A DNA stretch of 64,000 nucleotides from Lentisalinibacter orientalis (GTDB lineage Bacteria; Pseudomonadota; Gammaproteobacteria; Steroidobacterales; Woeseiaceae), in assembly GCF_040706535.1 (NCBI RefSeq), contig NZ_JAPDRJ010000001.1, positions 1,054,001 to 1,118,000 of the forward strand, given 5' to 3'. Within the stretch, counting starts at the first letter, position 1, and every line of letters begins with the position of its first letter. Position numbers and translations under genes: made by a program. The notes below the pieces were generated by a model that worked only from the letters and a program-made list of their open reading frames with translations, had not been told where the DNA came from and ran no database searches. Positions 52,349 to 59,987 of this stretch are shown piece by piece.

Positions 52349-52395
52349 TCGGGCCTGAAGGCCCTGCTACGGGTCGGGCCTGAAGGCCCTCCTAC
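52349..52395. repeat. REP-like direct tail units, copy 13
   Basis: Two tail units in direct orientation: TCGGGCCTGAAGGCCCTGCTAC and TCGGGCCTGAAGGCCCTCCTAC. No head unit is present. It is the only clear REP-family site between 26 kb and the window end, apart from the divergent relative at 49.5 kb. Confidence 0.82.
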
Positions 52396-52406
52396 GGCGT
52401 CGGGTT

Positions 52407-53696
52407 TTACGGAATCGCTACCGGCTCGTAGTCCTCCACGATGTCCTTCCAGCCGAACTTCGACTGGCGCTGTCCGATGCGGATGAACTCGCCCGCCCAG
52501 TAGCTCAGCTTCGTGCCGTTGGCCTCTTGGGTGTAGAACAGGAAGGGCTGTGGCTCAGGCGAGTTCGGAGAGGCCGCCGTCACCTGGATGCCGCCGTGGG
52601 TGTCGTCGCCGCTCACGATGAAGCGCTTGTAGCGTCGCGGAAAGGCCTCGTTCAGCGCGCCGTGCTCGGTCAGGATCAGCTCGCGGTACTCCTCCGGATC
52701 CATCCGCGTGCCGTCGCCCTGGGCGAAGAACCGGTTGGTGGCGTCGGAGTCGGTCTCGTAGAACGCCTCGCGGATGGTCGAGTCGTTGGCGAGCCGCCAG
52801 TGAATGATGCCGGTCTGCTGACCGAAGGGGTTGCAGAGGCCCTCGGCGACACAGCTGGCCGGATAGAACTGCTGGAACTGCCAGTCATTCGCACGTGCAG
52901 CGACCGACAGCCACGTAATATCCGGCGGCGTGGTGGGCGTGGGCGGCGTGCCCAGATTGACCGCGATCGGCCCGGCGTCGTTGTACACGGTCAGCTTTAC
53001 GTTGTTGCCGAAGGTGAAACGCGCCAGGAACGGAGCGAACGCGGCCGCAGCGACGCCGCCGGCACTGTGGCCCATCACCGTGATCTGCTTCGCTTTCGGG
53101 AACATCGCCCCTGCCACGTCCATGCCCGCGCTCAGGTTGCGCAGCCCGCGGTGGTAGCGGTTCGGGCCGAACGGAAACGCGGCGTCGCCCTTCACGTCAT
53201 TGTCGCCGCCGAAGGTGGAGCCGTCGCAGTACGGCATGTAGACCACCGAGTAATCCGCGAACGGGTTCTCCGGGTTGGTGGGATCGAAAACACCCGGGAA
53301 AGGACCTTGCTCGGGCGGAGCCTGGTCGTCCGCCAGGATGTTGCACCGGGGGAAGTTCTGCCAGCAGGCGCCGCCTCCCTGCATGAAAACGAGCAACTTC
53401 TTGGGATCGCCCTGCCGGGTAAACACGGAGTAGGGCGTGCCCGCGATGCAGACCGGCCCGTCAGGGCGTAAGCCACCAGGGTAGGACGGGTTCGGCGAAT
53501 ACCGAGGATCGAAGTCGTGCTTCGTCCAGACGCCGTACTCACTGGGGATCGACTGGGCCGTCCCGAGATACTTGTCGACGCCCGCCGCTCGCAGCTCGTC
53601 CATGGCTTTGTCGTTGAGGCCGGACGGGGCGGCGAGCGCCGATCCGGACGCGATGGCCAGGCACAGGACGAGGATCGAATGGATGGTTCTTTTCAT
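52407..53696 (-). CDS. Pectinacetylesterase-family secreted esterase
   Basis: A 429-aa exported enzyme (signal ending SGSALAAP). It has the pectinacetylesterase/NOTUM hallmarks: the oxyanion-type FMQGGGACWQN, the nucleophile elbow VMGHSAGGVAAAA, an Asp in SVVYMPYCDGSTFGGDN and the His in DDTHGGIQV. It probably removes acetyl or other acyl groups from polysaccharide or small esters outside the cell. The start at MKRTIH has a GGGGGAA SD; the upstream open frame is not part of it. Confidence 0.82.
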   Translation of the reverse strand: MKRTIHSILVLCLAIASGSALAAPSGLNDKAMDELRAAGVDKYLGTAQSIPSEYGVWTKHDFDPRYSPNPSYPGGLRPDGPVCIAGTPYSVFTRQGDPKKLLVFMQGGGACWQNFPRCNILADDQAPPEQGPFPGVFDPTNPENPFADYSVVYMPYCDGSTFGGDNDVKGDAAFPFGPNRYHRGLRNLSAGMDVAGAMFPKAKQITVMGHSAGGVAAAAFAPFLARFTFGNNVKLTVYNDAGPIAVNLGTPPTPTTPPDITWLSVAARANDWQFQQFYPASCVAEGLCNPFGQQTGIIHWRLANDSTIREAFYETDSDATNRFFAQGDGTRMDPEEYRELILTEHGALNEAFPRRYKRFIVSGDDTHGGIQVTAASPNSPEPQPFLFYTQEANGTKLSYWAGEFIRIGQRQSKFGWKDIVEDYEPVAIP

Positions 53697-53881
53697 TTTG
53701 ATTCCCCCTGAACGCCAGTGGTTGTTTTTCGGCGGCGTTCGTGAGGGATGAGTATAGACCAAAGCGGTTTGTTCGCCTGGCAGTTTCTCGCGTTTCACAT
53801 AAGGTCGCGATCGCCGTTCCTCGCGCATTCACCCGGAATCGCCGGTCGCTGTCAGAACAGACGATCGGTCACCCTCTGAAC

Positions 53882-54070
53882 ATGAAGGTGCGAGAAGTAT
53901 TGACAATATTACGAGCCGAGAGCTGGGTCGAAGTCTCGCGCCGCGGTAGTCACCGTCAGCTCAAGCATCCGACGCGGCCAGGCCGCGTAACGGTTCCAGG
54001 CAAACCCTCGGACGACTTGGCACCGGGCACCCTCAACAGTATTCTGAAGCAGGCAGGCCTGAAGGAGTGA
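53882..54070 (+). CDS. hicA: HicA mRNA-interferase toxin
   Basis: A 62-aa double-stranded-RNA-binding-like fold: MKVREVLTILRAESWVEVSRRGSHRQLKHPTRPGRVTVPGKPSDDLAPGTLNSILKQAGL. The conserved catalytic His is in RGSHRQLKHP. HicA cuts mRNA when free. It lies 7 bases ahead of hicB. Confidence 0.9.
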   Translation: MKVREVLTILRAESWVEVSRRGSHRQLKHPTRPGRVTVPGKPSDDLAPGTLNSILKQAGLKE

Positions 54071-54077
54071 TCTGGCA

Positions 54078-54290
54078 ATGCGATACGCGATAGTGATTGA
54101 AGCGGCCGAGAACAACTTCTCCGCCTACGTGCCTGATCTGCCAGGCTGCGTCGCCACGGGCGCGACGGTGGAGGAAACCGAGTCGCAGATCCGCGAAGCC
54201 ATCGAGTTTCACCTGGAAGGCCTGCGGGCAGATAATCTCCCGATCCCTCCGGCGTCCAGCCGCGTCGACTATGTCGAGGTAGCCGCGTAA
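54078..54290 (+). CDS. hicB: HicB antitoxin
   Basis: A 70-aa HicB fold: MRYAIVIEAAENNFSAYVPDLPGCVATGATVEETESQIREAIEFHLEGL with the signature DLPGC. The expected C-terminal HTH is absent, so DNA-binding autoregulation may be by another protein; short HicB forms are known. Confidence 0.88.
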   Translation: MRYAIVIEAAENNFSAYVPDLPGCVATGATVEETESQIREAIEFHLEGLRADNLPIPPASSRVDYVEVAA

Positions 54291-54333
54291 GTCTTACCCT
54301 CCAGCGGTAGGGCTGGAGTTTCGCAGGCGAGAA

Positions 54334-54603
54334 CTACGCCACATCCAGCAACGCCTGCGGATTCCGGTACGCGATCAGCAGCAGCGTACGCGCCGCCCCG
54401 GACGGAGCCCTCCGTCCCTGTTCCCAATCCTGCAGCGTCCTCACGGACACACCCAGCAGGGTAGCGAAGCGAGACTGCGACAGGCCGGTCTTCTCGCGAA
54501 TCTCTGCGACCGGCGGGATATTGATGACGCGCCCAGACTTGCCGGCCTTCAGCTCTCTCAAGCCCTCGAGAATCTCCGCGCCAAGGTCACGTTTCTTCGG
54601 CAT
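54334..54603 (-). CDS. XRE-family HTH regulator (orphan antitoxin-like)
   Basis: An 89-aa protein with N-terminal MPKKRDLGAEILEGLRELKAGKSGRV and a helix-turn-helix LSQSRFATLLGVSVRTLQDWEQGRRAPSGAARTLLLIA. It resembles antitoxins of the NadS/HigA type that pair with RelE toxins, but no intact toxin lies on either side. It lies 122 bases downstream of the broken ParE gene and could be an orphan or a remnant. The start ATG-MPKKRD was chosen as the family norm. Confidence 0.75.
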   Translation of the reverse strand: MPKKRDLGAEILEGLRELKAGKSGRVINIPPVAEIREKTGLSQSRFATLLGVSVRTLQDWEQGRRAPSGAARTLLLIAYRNPQALLDVA

Positions 54604-54725
54604 CCCCGATCTCCTCTCGAAAACTTGTCCGCACATGCCTGCGTATGGGCGAGAATTATACGGCATTGCCGTAAGGCTGCAATAGCAGAGCAAAGGATCC
54701 AAGACGGCTACGTCTAGACCACATC

Positions 54726-55025
54726 TCACGGCCTCGTCAGCGTTTCCTCCATATCCCGGCTCGCATGCACGATAGCTGGGACCAGGATGCGGTCGCCTCT
54801 CACCGCAAAGATGATGCGGTAGCTCTTTCGGAAAACGAGTCCTCGGATATCCCGGGAATCTGTTTCGGGGACGCTCCGTCCCATCTGCAGGTGGTCGGCT
54901 AGCTTGCCGACTGATTCCAGGATTCGATCGATGAAGCGCTCAGCGTAAGCGCCAGAGTCGCGGGCAATGTAATCGAAGAGCGCGCGCAGATCGGCCTCCG
55001 CAGGCGCCGTTCACTCGATTCTCAC
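54726..55025 (-). pseudogene. ParE-type toxin with nonsense codon at position 5
   Basis: A GTG start overlaps the antitoxin stop (GTGA), and the frame reads V-R-I-E-stop, then continues open for 94 more codons: TAPAEADLRALFDYIARDSGA...SVPETDSRDIRGLVFRKSYRIIFAVRGDRILVPAIVHASRDM. All conserved ParE blocks are present. Position 5 is normally Trp or another residue, and TGG to TGA is one change. No in-frame start near the 5' end would bypass it, so the toxin is probably dead. Confidence 0.8.
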
Positions 55026-55231
55026 CGGGTGTCGTAAGACTCATCCCCGATCAGGCGGCTCCTGATCTCCTCATGAGGCGTCGTCTGTCCCTCATCAGCC
55101 GTCTTCAGCCCGGCCTCGATCTTCTGCCTGACACAGAGCCGGTACATCAGGTCCTCCCACGTGGCGTCATCCGGCAGATTGTCGATGACGGCTCGCGCGG
55201 CTTCTTTGACGCTTGGCACAGACCTGCTCAC
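55022..55231 (-). CDS. Antitoxin of the broken ParE pair
   Basis: A 69-aa protein: SVPSVKEAARAVIDNLPDDATWEDLMYRLCVRQKIEAGLKTADEGQTTPHEEIRSRLIGDES. This is the typical short antitoxin with two predicted helices and a 'T-H/P-E-E' end block that accompanies RelE/ParE toxins. It begins with GTG. The toxin after it is inactivated by a nonsense codon. Confidence 0.78.
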   Translation of the reverse strand: MSRSVPSVKEAARAVIDNLPDDATWEDLMYRLCVRQKIEAGLKTADEGQTTPHEEIRSRLIGDESYDTR

Positions 55232-55261
55232 GCAGCACTCAACGGCCGTATCCGCCGGACC

Positions 55262-55471
55262 TCACTTGGCGGATTCGATGAGAGCGATATCCTGCTTGAG
55301 CAGTGCGTTAACCAATTCGTTCAGTTCCACGCCTTTCTCCCGCGCACGATCCTGCAGATACTCGAGCACGTCCTCCTCCAGATACACTGGCAACTGCAGC
55401 TCGGCGTCCTGCCGGAAGAACTTGCCGCGCTCGCCTTTAGAAAAGTCGTACTCTTTTCGCATTGCCGTCAC
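55262..55471 (-). CDS. brnA: BrnA-type antitoxin
   Basis: A 69-aa ribbon-helix-helix protein: EYDFSKGERGKFFRQDAELQLPVYLEEDVLEYLQDRAREKGVELNELVNALLKQDIALIE. The DFS-x-GxRGKFFR N-terminus is characteristic of antitoxins next to BrnT toxins. A GTG overlaps the toxin stop by four bases (GTGA), or the ATG three codons in is used. Toxin-first order is the usual BrnTA layout. Confidence 0.85.
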   Translation of the reverse strand: MTAMRKEYDFSKGERGKFFRQDAELQLPVYLEEDVLEYLQDRAREKGVELNELVNALLKQDIALIESAK

Positions 55472-55770
55472 CTGCTTTCGTACTGCCGCCGTTCGTTCCT
55501 GGTCGCCACGCGCACCGAGATCAATCGAATGTCGGCGGTGTCGTTCTCTGTCTCCTCGAAAGTGTGTACCACAACGAGAAGGGACCCGTTCTCCGACTGC
55601 CCCAAAGTGATCCAGCGTTCGTCGTCGTGCCCGCTATGCTCCGAATCGTAGTCCGAGATCGCCAACGGATCGCGGAAAATCGTTGCAGCCTGCTCGAAGC
55701 TCACACCGTGCTTCTTCCGGTTCGTGGCCGCCTTTGCCGGATCCCAGGAAAAGCGATACTGATACTTCAC
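55468..55770 (-). CDS. brnT: BrnT-type RNase toxin
   Basis: A 100-aa protein with the BrnT fold motifs: FSWDPAKAATNRKKHGVSFEQAATIFRDPLAI, then DDERWITLGQSENGSLLVVVHTFEETENDTADIRLISVRVATRNERRQYE. These match RelE-like ribonuclease toxins of the BrnT family (key residues Lys, Arg and His in the S-x-R-x-A-T block). It is the first gene of a string of minus-strand TA genes that may be one operon (brnT-brnA-antitoxin-broken parE). Confidence 0.87.
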   Translation of the reverse strand: MKYQYRFSWDPAKAATNRKKHGVSFEQAATIFRDPLAISDYDSEHSGHDDERWITLGQSENGSLLVVVHTFEETENDTADIRLISVRVATRNERRQYESR

Positions 55771-55987
55771 CTGTCTCCCGCTTGTAGATCAATCGGCGCT
55801 TGCGTGCACGATGACCGCCCAAAGGGTCGGGTGCTTCCACTGCTGATTCAGCTTAAGGCAGGCGCCAACACCTGTCTACAGACCAAAACCGGCCTTTTGC
55901 TGCAGAAACTCTAAGCCCAGAGGCCCTGAGACCTGTGTCTGCCGCCTCTGCTAACCTACCCCGAGCCTCGCCACACGAACCCTGCCC

Positions 55988-57496
55988 ATGCCCACCCCCA
56001 TCACCCGCCGCACCCTCCTCACCTCAACCTCAGCCGCCCTGGGCCTGACCCTCCTCCCATACCCCCTCCGCGCCGCGGCCGACGAGGTCTGGGATCTCAT
56101 CGTCGTCGGCGGCGGCACCGCCGGCATGCCCACGGCGTACTTCGCCTCCAAACGCATGCGGGTGCTGGTCATCGAGAAGGCGGGCATCCTCGGCGGCACG
56201 CTCGACCGCTCCACCGGCCAGGTGGCCGCCGCGAACACCGTCTGGCAGGAAGCGAAGGGCATCGAGGATTCGCCGGATGCGCACTACGACGACATCATGC
56301 GCATCAACCACGGCACCTCTGACCCTGCGCTCACGCGCCGCTTCGTCGAGCACGCGGGCGAGGCGCTCAACTGGCTCGCCCGGCACGGCTACGAGGTGCT
56401 GCCGGAGCACCCGGTCACCGGCTCCGGCCACGAACACTTCCGCACGCCCCGCTACCAGTGGGGCCCGAAGGGCGGCTGGTCCATCTACGAGACCATGCTG
56501 CCGCTCATCGAGGAGCGCATCCGCAGCGGACGCCTGACCACGCTCATGAACACCAGCGTCGAGGAGCTGATGCTGGATGCGGACGGCGCGGTCACCGGCG
56601 TCATCGCCCGCCCGCTGGAAGGCGAACCCCGACCCATCCGCGCCCGCAACGTCGTGCTGGCCACCGGCGGCTGCGCCGGCAACCCGGAGATGTTCGAGGC
56701 CCTGCACGGCGTACTGCTCAGCTGCCGCGTCGCCCATCACAACGCCCAGGGTATCGGCATTACGCTGGGCGAGTCCGCCGGCGGCTACGTGCGCGGCGGC
56801 GAGCACTACCTGCCGCTCGCCGGCGGCGTCCTCGCCAGCACGGATTTCCCGGCGCCGCTCTCGGCCTACGCCGTCCTGAACCCGCCCGTGCGCCCGCCCT
56901 GGGAAGTGGTGGTGAACGCGGACGGCCGGCGCTTCGTGCGCGAGGACCACCCGAGCATTCACCACATCGAGGTGGCGGTGGGGCGCCAGCCCGGCGAGAC
57001 CCACTGGGCCGTGTTCGACGACGAGATACTCGACCAGGCACCGCCGCTCTTCGACGACTGGACCCGGGAGCGCATGCGCCAGGCGGTGAGCGACCATCCG
57101 ATGATCTTCCGCGGCGAGACCGTGGGCGAACTCGCCGCAGCCACCGGCCTCTCGCCGGGGGCGCTGACCGAGACCGTGGACAACTACAACCGCGCGCTGG
57201 CGGCGGGCAAGCCCGACCCGCTAGGCCGCGAGCACCGGCCGCTACCGATTGCGCAGCCGCCGTTCTACGCGGCGCGGCTGCAGGGATGGACGGTGGTCTC
57301 CTTCGCGGGGCTGGCGGTGGATGCGGATCTGAGGGTGGTGAAGCGGTCAGGAGAGGCCGTGGCGAATCTCTATGCCGTGGGGGAGGTGATCGGGGCCGGG
57401 GCTACGTCGGGGAATGCTTATACGAACGGGATGCTGGTGACGCCGGCGGTGACGTTTGGGAGGTTGTTGGGGGAGAGGGTTATTGATTTCCCTTAA
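55988..57496 (+). CDS. Tat-exported FAD-dependent oxidoreductase (fumarate reductase/KstD-like)
   Basis: A 502-aa flavoprotein. A twin-arginine-like signal (ITRRTLLTSTSAALGLTLLPYPLRAAA) precedes the FAD Rossmann motif DLIVVGGGTAGM (about residues 36-47), then KRMRVLVIEKAGILGGTLDRSTG, the second nucleotide block RNVVLATGGCAGNPEMF and the C-terminal FAD block NLYAVGEVIGAGATSGNAYTNGM. It belongs to the FAD-binding-2 superfamily of fumarate reductases and 3-ketosteroid dehydrogenases; the substrate is not assignable. A capping domain sits between the motifs. Confidence 0.85.
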   Translation: MPTPITRRTLLTSTSAALGLTLLPYPLRAAADEVWDLIVVGGGTAGMPTAYFASKRMRVLVIEKAGILGGTLDRSTGQVAAANTVWQEAKGIEDSPDAHYDDIMRINHGTSDPALTRRFVEHAGEALNWLARHGYEVLPEHPVTGSGHEHFRTPRYQWGPKGGWSIYETMLPLIEERIRSGRLTTLMNTSVEELMLDADGAVTGVIARPLEGEPRPIRARNVVLATGGCAGNPEMFEALHGVLLSCRVAHHNAQGIGITLGESAGGYVRGGEHYLPLAGGVLASTDFPAPLSAYAVLNPPVRPPWEVVVNADGRRFVREDHPSIHHIEVAVGRQPGETHWAVFDDEILDQAPPLFDDWTRERMRQAVSDHPMIFRGETVGELAAATGLSPGALTETVDNYNRALAAGKPDPLGREHRPLPIAQPPFYAARLQGWTVVSFAGLAVDADLRVVKRSGEAVANLYAVGEVIGAGATSGNAYTNGMLVTPAVTFGRLLGERVIDFP

Positions 57497-57578
57497 CTCT
57501 GATCGCACTCCGATCGGCCAAAAACCACTGGCCTGCTGCCAGTCGCACCAGGTGACTCTTAGACAATGCGCGGAATGC

Positions 57579-57770
57579 CTAGATTCTTGCAGCAGCCACT
57601 TGCAAATCGGCTGCATAGTCTTTAAGCCGTTCTACAATGGCCTGCACCTCTTCCAACGGCAACTCCTCTCCTTTCTGGGTGCGTGATTCAACGTTTGCAC
57701 ACAAATGAAAGATGTTGTTGGCAATCCCATCGACCGCCTGCTTTGGGTCTTCATAGTCATCGATCGGCAT
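57579..57770 (-). CDS. Small acidic helical protein next to the OLD-like gene
   Basis: A 63-aa protein: MPIDDYEDPKQAVDGIANNIFHLCANVESRTQKGEELPLEEVQAIVERLKDYAADLQVAAARI. It looks helical and unlike any family I recognise. AAAGGAGGA lies 7 bases before the ATG, a very strong SD, which decides the start over an upstream in-frame Met. It lies 52 bases downstream of the OLD-like gene, same strand, so it may be its accessory or regulatory partner. Confidence 0.6.
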   Translation of the reverse strand: MPIDDYEDPKQAVDGIANNIFHLCANVESRTQKGEELPLEEVQAIVERLKDYAADLQVAAARI

Positions 57771-57822
57771 CAGTCTTCCTCCTTTGCTCGCGCGCGTCAC
57801 CTCAGCAATCTGGATGCGCGCG

Positions 57823-59139
57823 TTAGCGCAACAGTCGCTCAAGACGCTCAAGCAACTTTTCTTCGATTTCAGTAGGTAGCTCCGTTTCTGGTCTCATATC
57901 TTCAACAACAATCTTGCAGAGTTCTGCCTTCCGATAGCTAATTCCATTCGCTGAAACGACATCGCCTTCAATTTCGATTGCATTGCTACCGCCGAATATT
58001 GCTCGCAGTAAGCTTGCTGGGTAGTAGTGCTCAATGCCATTTTGGTCCCAGATTATTATGTTCTCCCTTGGTACTCCCATCGATTCAACTTCATTGGGAA
58101 TCGACGCACCATGCTTCTCATCCAAGACAACGAATAGTCGGTCGTGGTATGGACTCTTCCTCAGATCCGCAAGCATTTCTCTAGCAATATGCAGTTTCTG
58201 CTTTACCTGCCCATCCCCGTTACACTGAATGATCGATATTAGGCTTTCCGGAAATCTCAGTTTTATCGCTTTTCTTAAGAAGTGCGAGTCACAGTCGCCT
58301 TCGACCAATACAATGACTGCCGGCAAAAAAAGCGTTTCGAATCTGTTCCCAAGCAGAAAGAATTGAAGCGAATTTAGCGCTTGTACGGACTCTACTTGGC
58401 GTATCTGAATTTCCGTGTTGCACCTTTCAACATAGAAGTTGTTTGGAAATGAGGTGCGATCAAGAAAGATTGGAGAGTGTGTGGCTAATGTAATGGATCT
58501 AATGTGGGGAAAATACTTCTCACGGTTGGATGGATTAAAGAGAAAATCCGCGACCACTCCTTGCACTTCGGGCGATATTCCTAACTCCGGCTCGTCGATC
58601 AGAAAGTGTTCGAAATCGCTATCCAAGAGGCACGTTAGCAATGTCGTGACTAGGCGATACCCAGAGCTGGTATATGACAGGTTGTACTCATCTACCTGAA
58701 TAAACCGCTGCGACATCTCATTCTCAGGTATTGTCTTTTCGATCGATACCTCTGAACCCAATAGCGCGTTTACTAACGTAAAGAGCGTGGACCGCTGATC
58801 ATCGGTTAGCTCAGCGATCGCCGTTTGGAGGTTGAGCGGGGAGTTATCCCGGTTCTCAGCGCGATCCTTTCTGTAGTAATTCAGGAATTCTTCATACTTC
58901 TTGCGTTTTCGATTAGTTTGCGGCGAATGGGGACTCAGCAACGAGAAATTTTGGTATCGAGCGGGGCCGAGGTAGGATGCGGTTTCGCCTATCTCGCTCG
59001 TCATTTGTCTCAACAGGAAAGACTTGCCTGAGTTATTTCTCCCGCAAAGAATTGCTATCTCCCGGTTCTTGATTGCTTCGTATAAAGGGTGCGAGGCGTC
59101 GGCGACTTTAGTGGGGGGCGGCTGGGTGTGGGTTGTCAT
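57823..59139 (-). CDS. OLD-family ATPase with TOPRIM nuclease domain
   Basis: A 438-aa protein with AAA15-type Walker A (ILCGRNNSGKS), signature block SYTSSGYRL, Walker B (HFLIDEPELGISP), switch His (LATHSPIFLD), and a C-terminal TOPRIM domain (VIVLVEGDCDSHFL and FVVLDEKHG). This is the plan of OLD and GajA-type nucleases, several of which defend against phages. The DNA is clearly AT-richer than the rest of the window, supporting horizontal origin. It is divergent from the MazG module by 473 bases. Confidence 0.85.
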   Translation of the reverse strand: MTTHTQPPPTKVADASHPLYEAIKNREIAILCGRNNSGKSFLLRQMTSEIGETASYLGPARYQNFSLLSPHSPQTNRKRKKYEEFLNYYRKDRAENRDNSPLNLQTAIAELTDDQRSTLFTLVNALLGSEVSIEKTIPENEMSQRFIQVDEYNLSYTSSGYRLVTTLLTCLLDSDFEHFLIDEPELGISPEVQGVVADFLFNPSNREKYFPHIRSITLATHSPIFLDRTSFPNNFYVERCNTEIQIRQVESVQALNSLQFFLLGNRFETLFLPAVIVLVEGDCDSHFLRKAIKLRFPESLISIIQCNGDGQVKQKLHIAREMLADLRKSPYHDRLFVVLDEKHGASIPNEVESMGVPRENIIIWDQNGIEHYYPASLLRAIFGGSNAIEIEGDVVSANGISYRKAELCKIVVEDMRPETELPTEIEEKLLERLERLLR

Positions 59140-59612
59140 ATCGAGCTTGATCCGAGCAGATGCAGCAGTTTCTTGACGTTATCAAATTTCCTGGTCGTGA
59201 GCGTAGCTTGGCCACACGCGCTCCATCCACAATCGGCGCTGTTTCCCGCCTGAATGTGCGAGGGGGCGCCGTGATAGGCGACCGGTGGCTATGCCACTTC
59301 ACCCAAGAAGGACAGCAGACTACAGCCTAGCCTTTCAACTTCCGCGTTCTTAGTGCAAGTCCAGAGGCTCCCCACCGTCGTGCGATCCGAGATGCAGCCA
59401 GCTGGAAGTGCATATTCTCTTGAGTAGAGCCGATTGATCCGCCGATAGGGTTCCAACGCGAGAAAAGTCCACCGACTGTCATCCGTCGTCCTTGAGCGCA
59501 TTGAGCACGGGAAGTGAACCGCGAGGTCGTTGACCAACAGCCGCGGGTGCTTTCCGGATCGATAGTTGAGCGAGGACTTCTGTTGCTATGAGCTTTTGAT
59601 TATGCTCGTGGG
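59140..59612. other. AT-richer divergent spacer between OLD-like gene and MazG module
   Basis: A 473-base stretch with no confident gene. Promoters for both divergent units should lie here. It contains one short minus-strand frame (listed separately) and no REP element or clear inverted repeat that I can see. Confidence 0.5.
59289..59537 (-). CDS. Doubtful short ORF in the divergent spacer
   Basis: An 82-aa frame (MVNDLAVHFPCSMRSRTTDDSRW..., ending LGCSLLSFLGEVA). It has no recognised domain. The middle segment EPYRRINRLYSREYALPAG has a protein-like feel, so it may be a remnant or a real small gene, but the support is weak. Confidence 0.25.
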   Translation of the reverse strand: MVNDLAVHFPCSMRSRTTDDSRWTFLALEPYRRINRLYSREYALPAGCISDRTTVGSLWTCTKNAEVERLGCSLLSFLGEVA

Positions 59613-59987
59613 GTGTCGAATCAGCTAGATCTTAAGAGTCTCCAGCATCGGCTCGTCGACTTCGCACATCGACGAGACTGGGACCAGTTCCATTCTCCGA
59701 AGAATATTTCTATGGCGCTCGCGGTGGAGGCTTCTGAGCTTCTTGAGTGCTTTCAGTGGATGTCCGAGGAGCAATCATTTTCTCTAGCCCAGGGCGAGCT
59801 TGAGGCCGTCAGTGAGGAAATAGCGGACATCCTGATCTACCTAATCCGATTAGCCGATAAGCTTGATATTGACATCCCAACCGCGGTAGATAGAAAACTC
59901 GAGATCAACGAAAAGAAGTACCCGGCCGACAAGGTCAGGGGCAGCGCGGACAAGTACACAAAGTACGAGCACGACGAGAAAGGATGA
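59613..59987 (+). CDS. MazG-like nucleotide pyrophosphohydrolase
   Basis: A 124-aa all-alpha NTP pyrophosphohydrolase: LVDFAHRRDWDQFHSPKNISMALAVEASELLECFQWMSEEQ, then VSEEIADILIYLIRLADKLDID, with the metal-binding E-x-x-E and E-x-x-D pairs (EASELLE, EEIAD). The type is close to dCTP/dUTP pyrophosphatases. It starts with GTG. Its TGA overlaps the next ATG by four bases (ATGA), so it is translated with the DUF2075 gene. In a defence module it could deplete or remodel nucleotide pools. Confidence 0.87.
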   Translation: MSNQLDLKSLQHRLVDFAHRRDWDQFHSPKNISMALAVEASELLECFQWMSEEQSFSLAQGELEAVSEEIADILIYLIRLADKLDIDIPTAVDRKLEINEKKYPADKVRGSADKYTKYEHDEKG

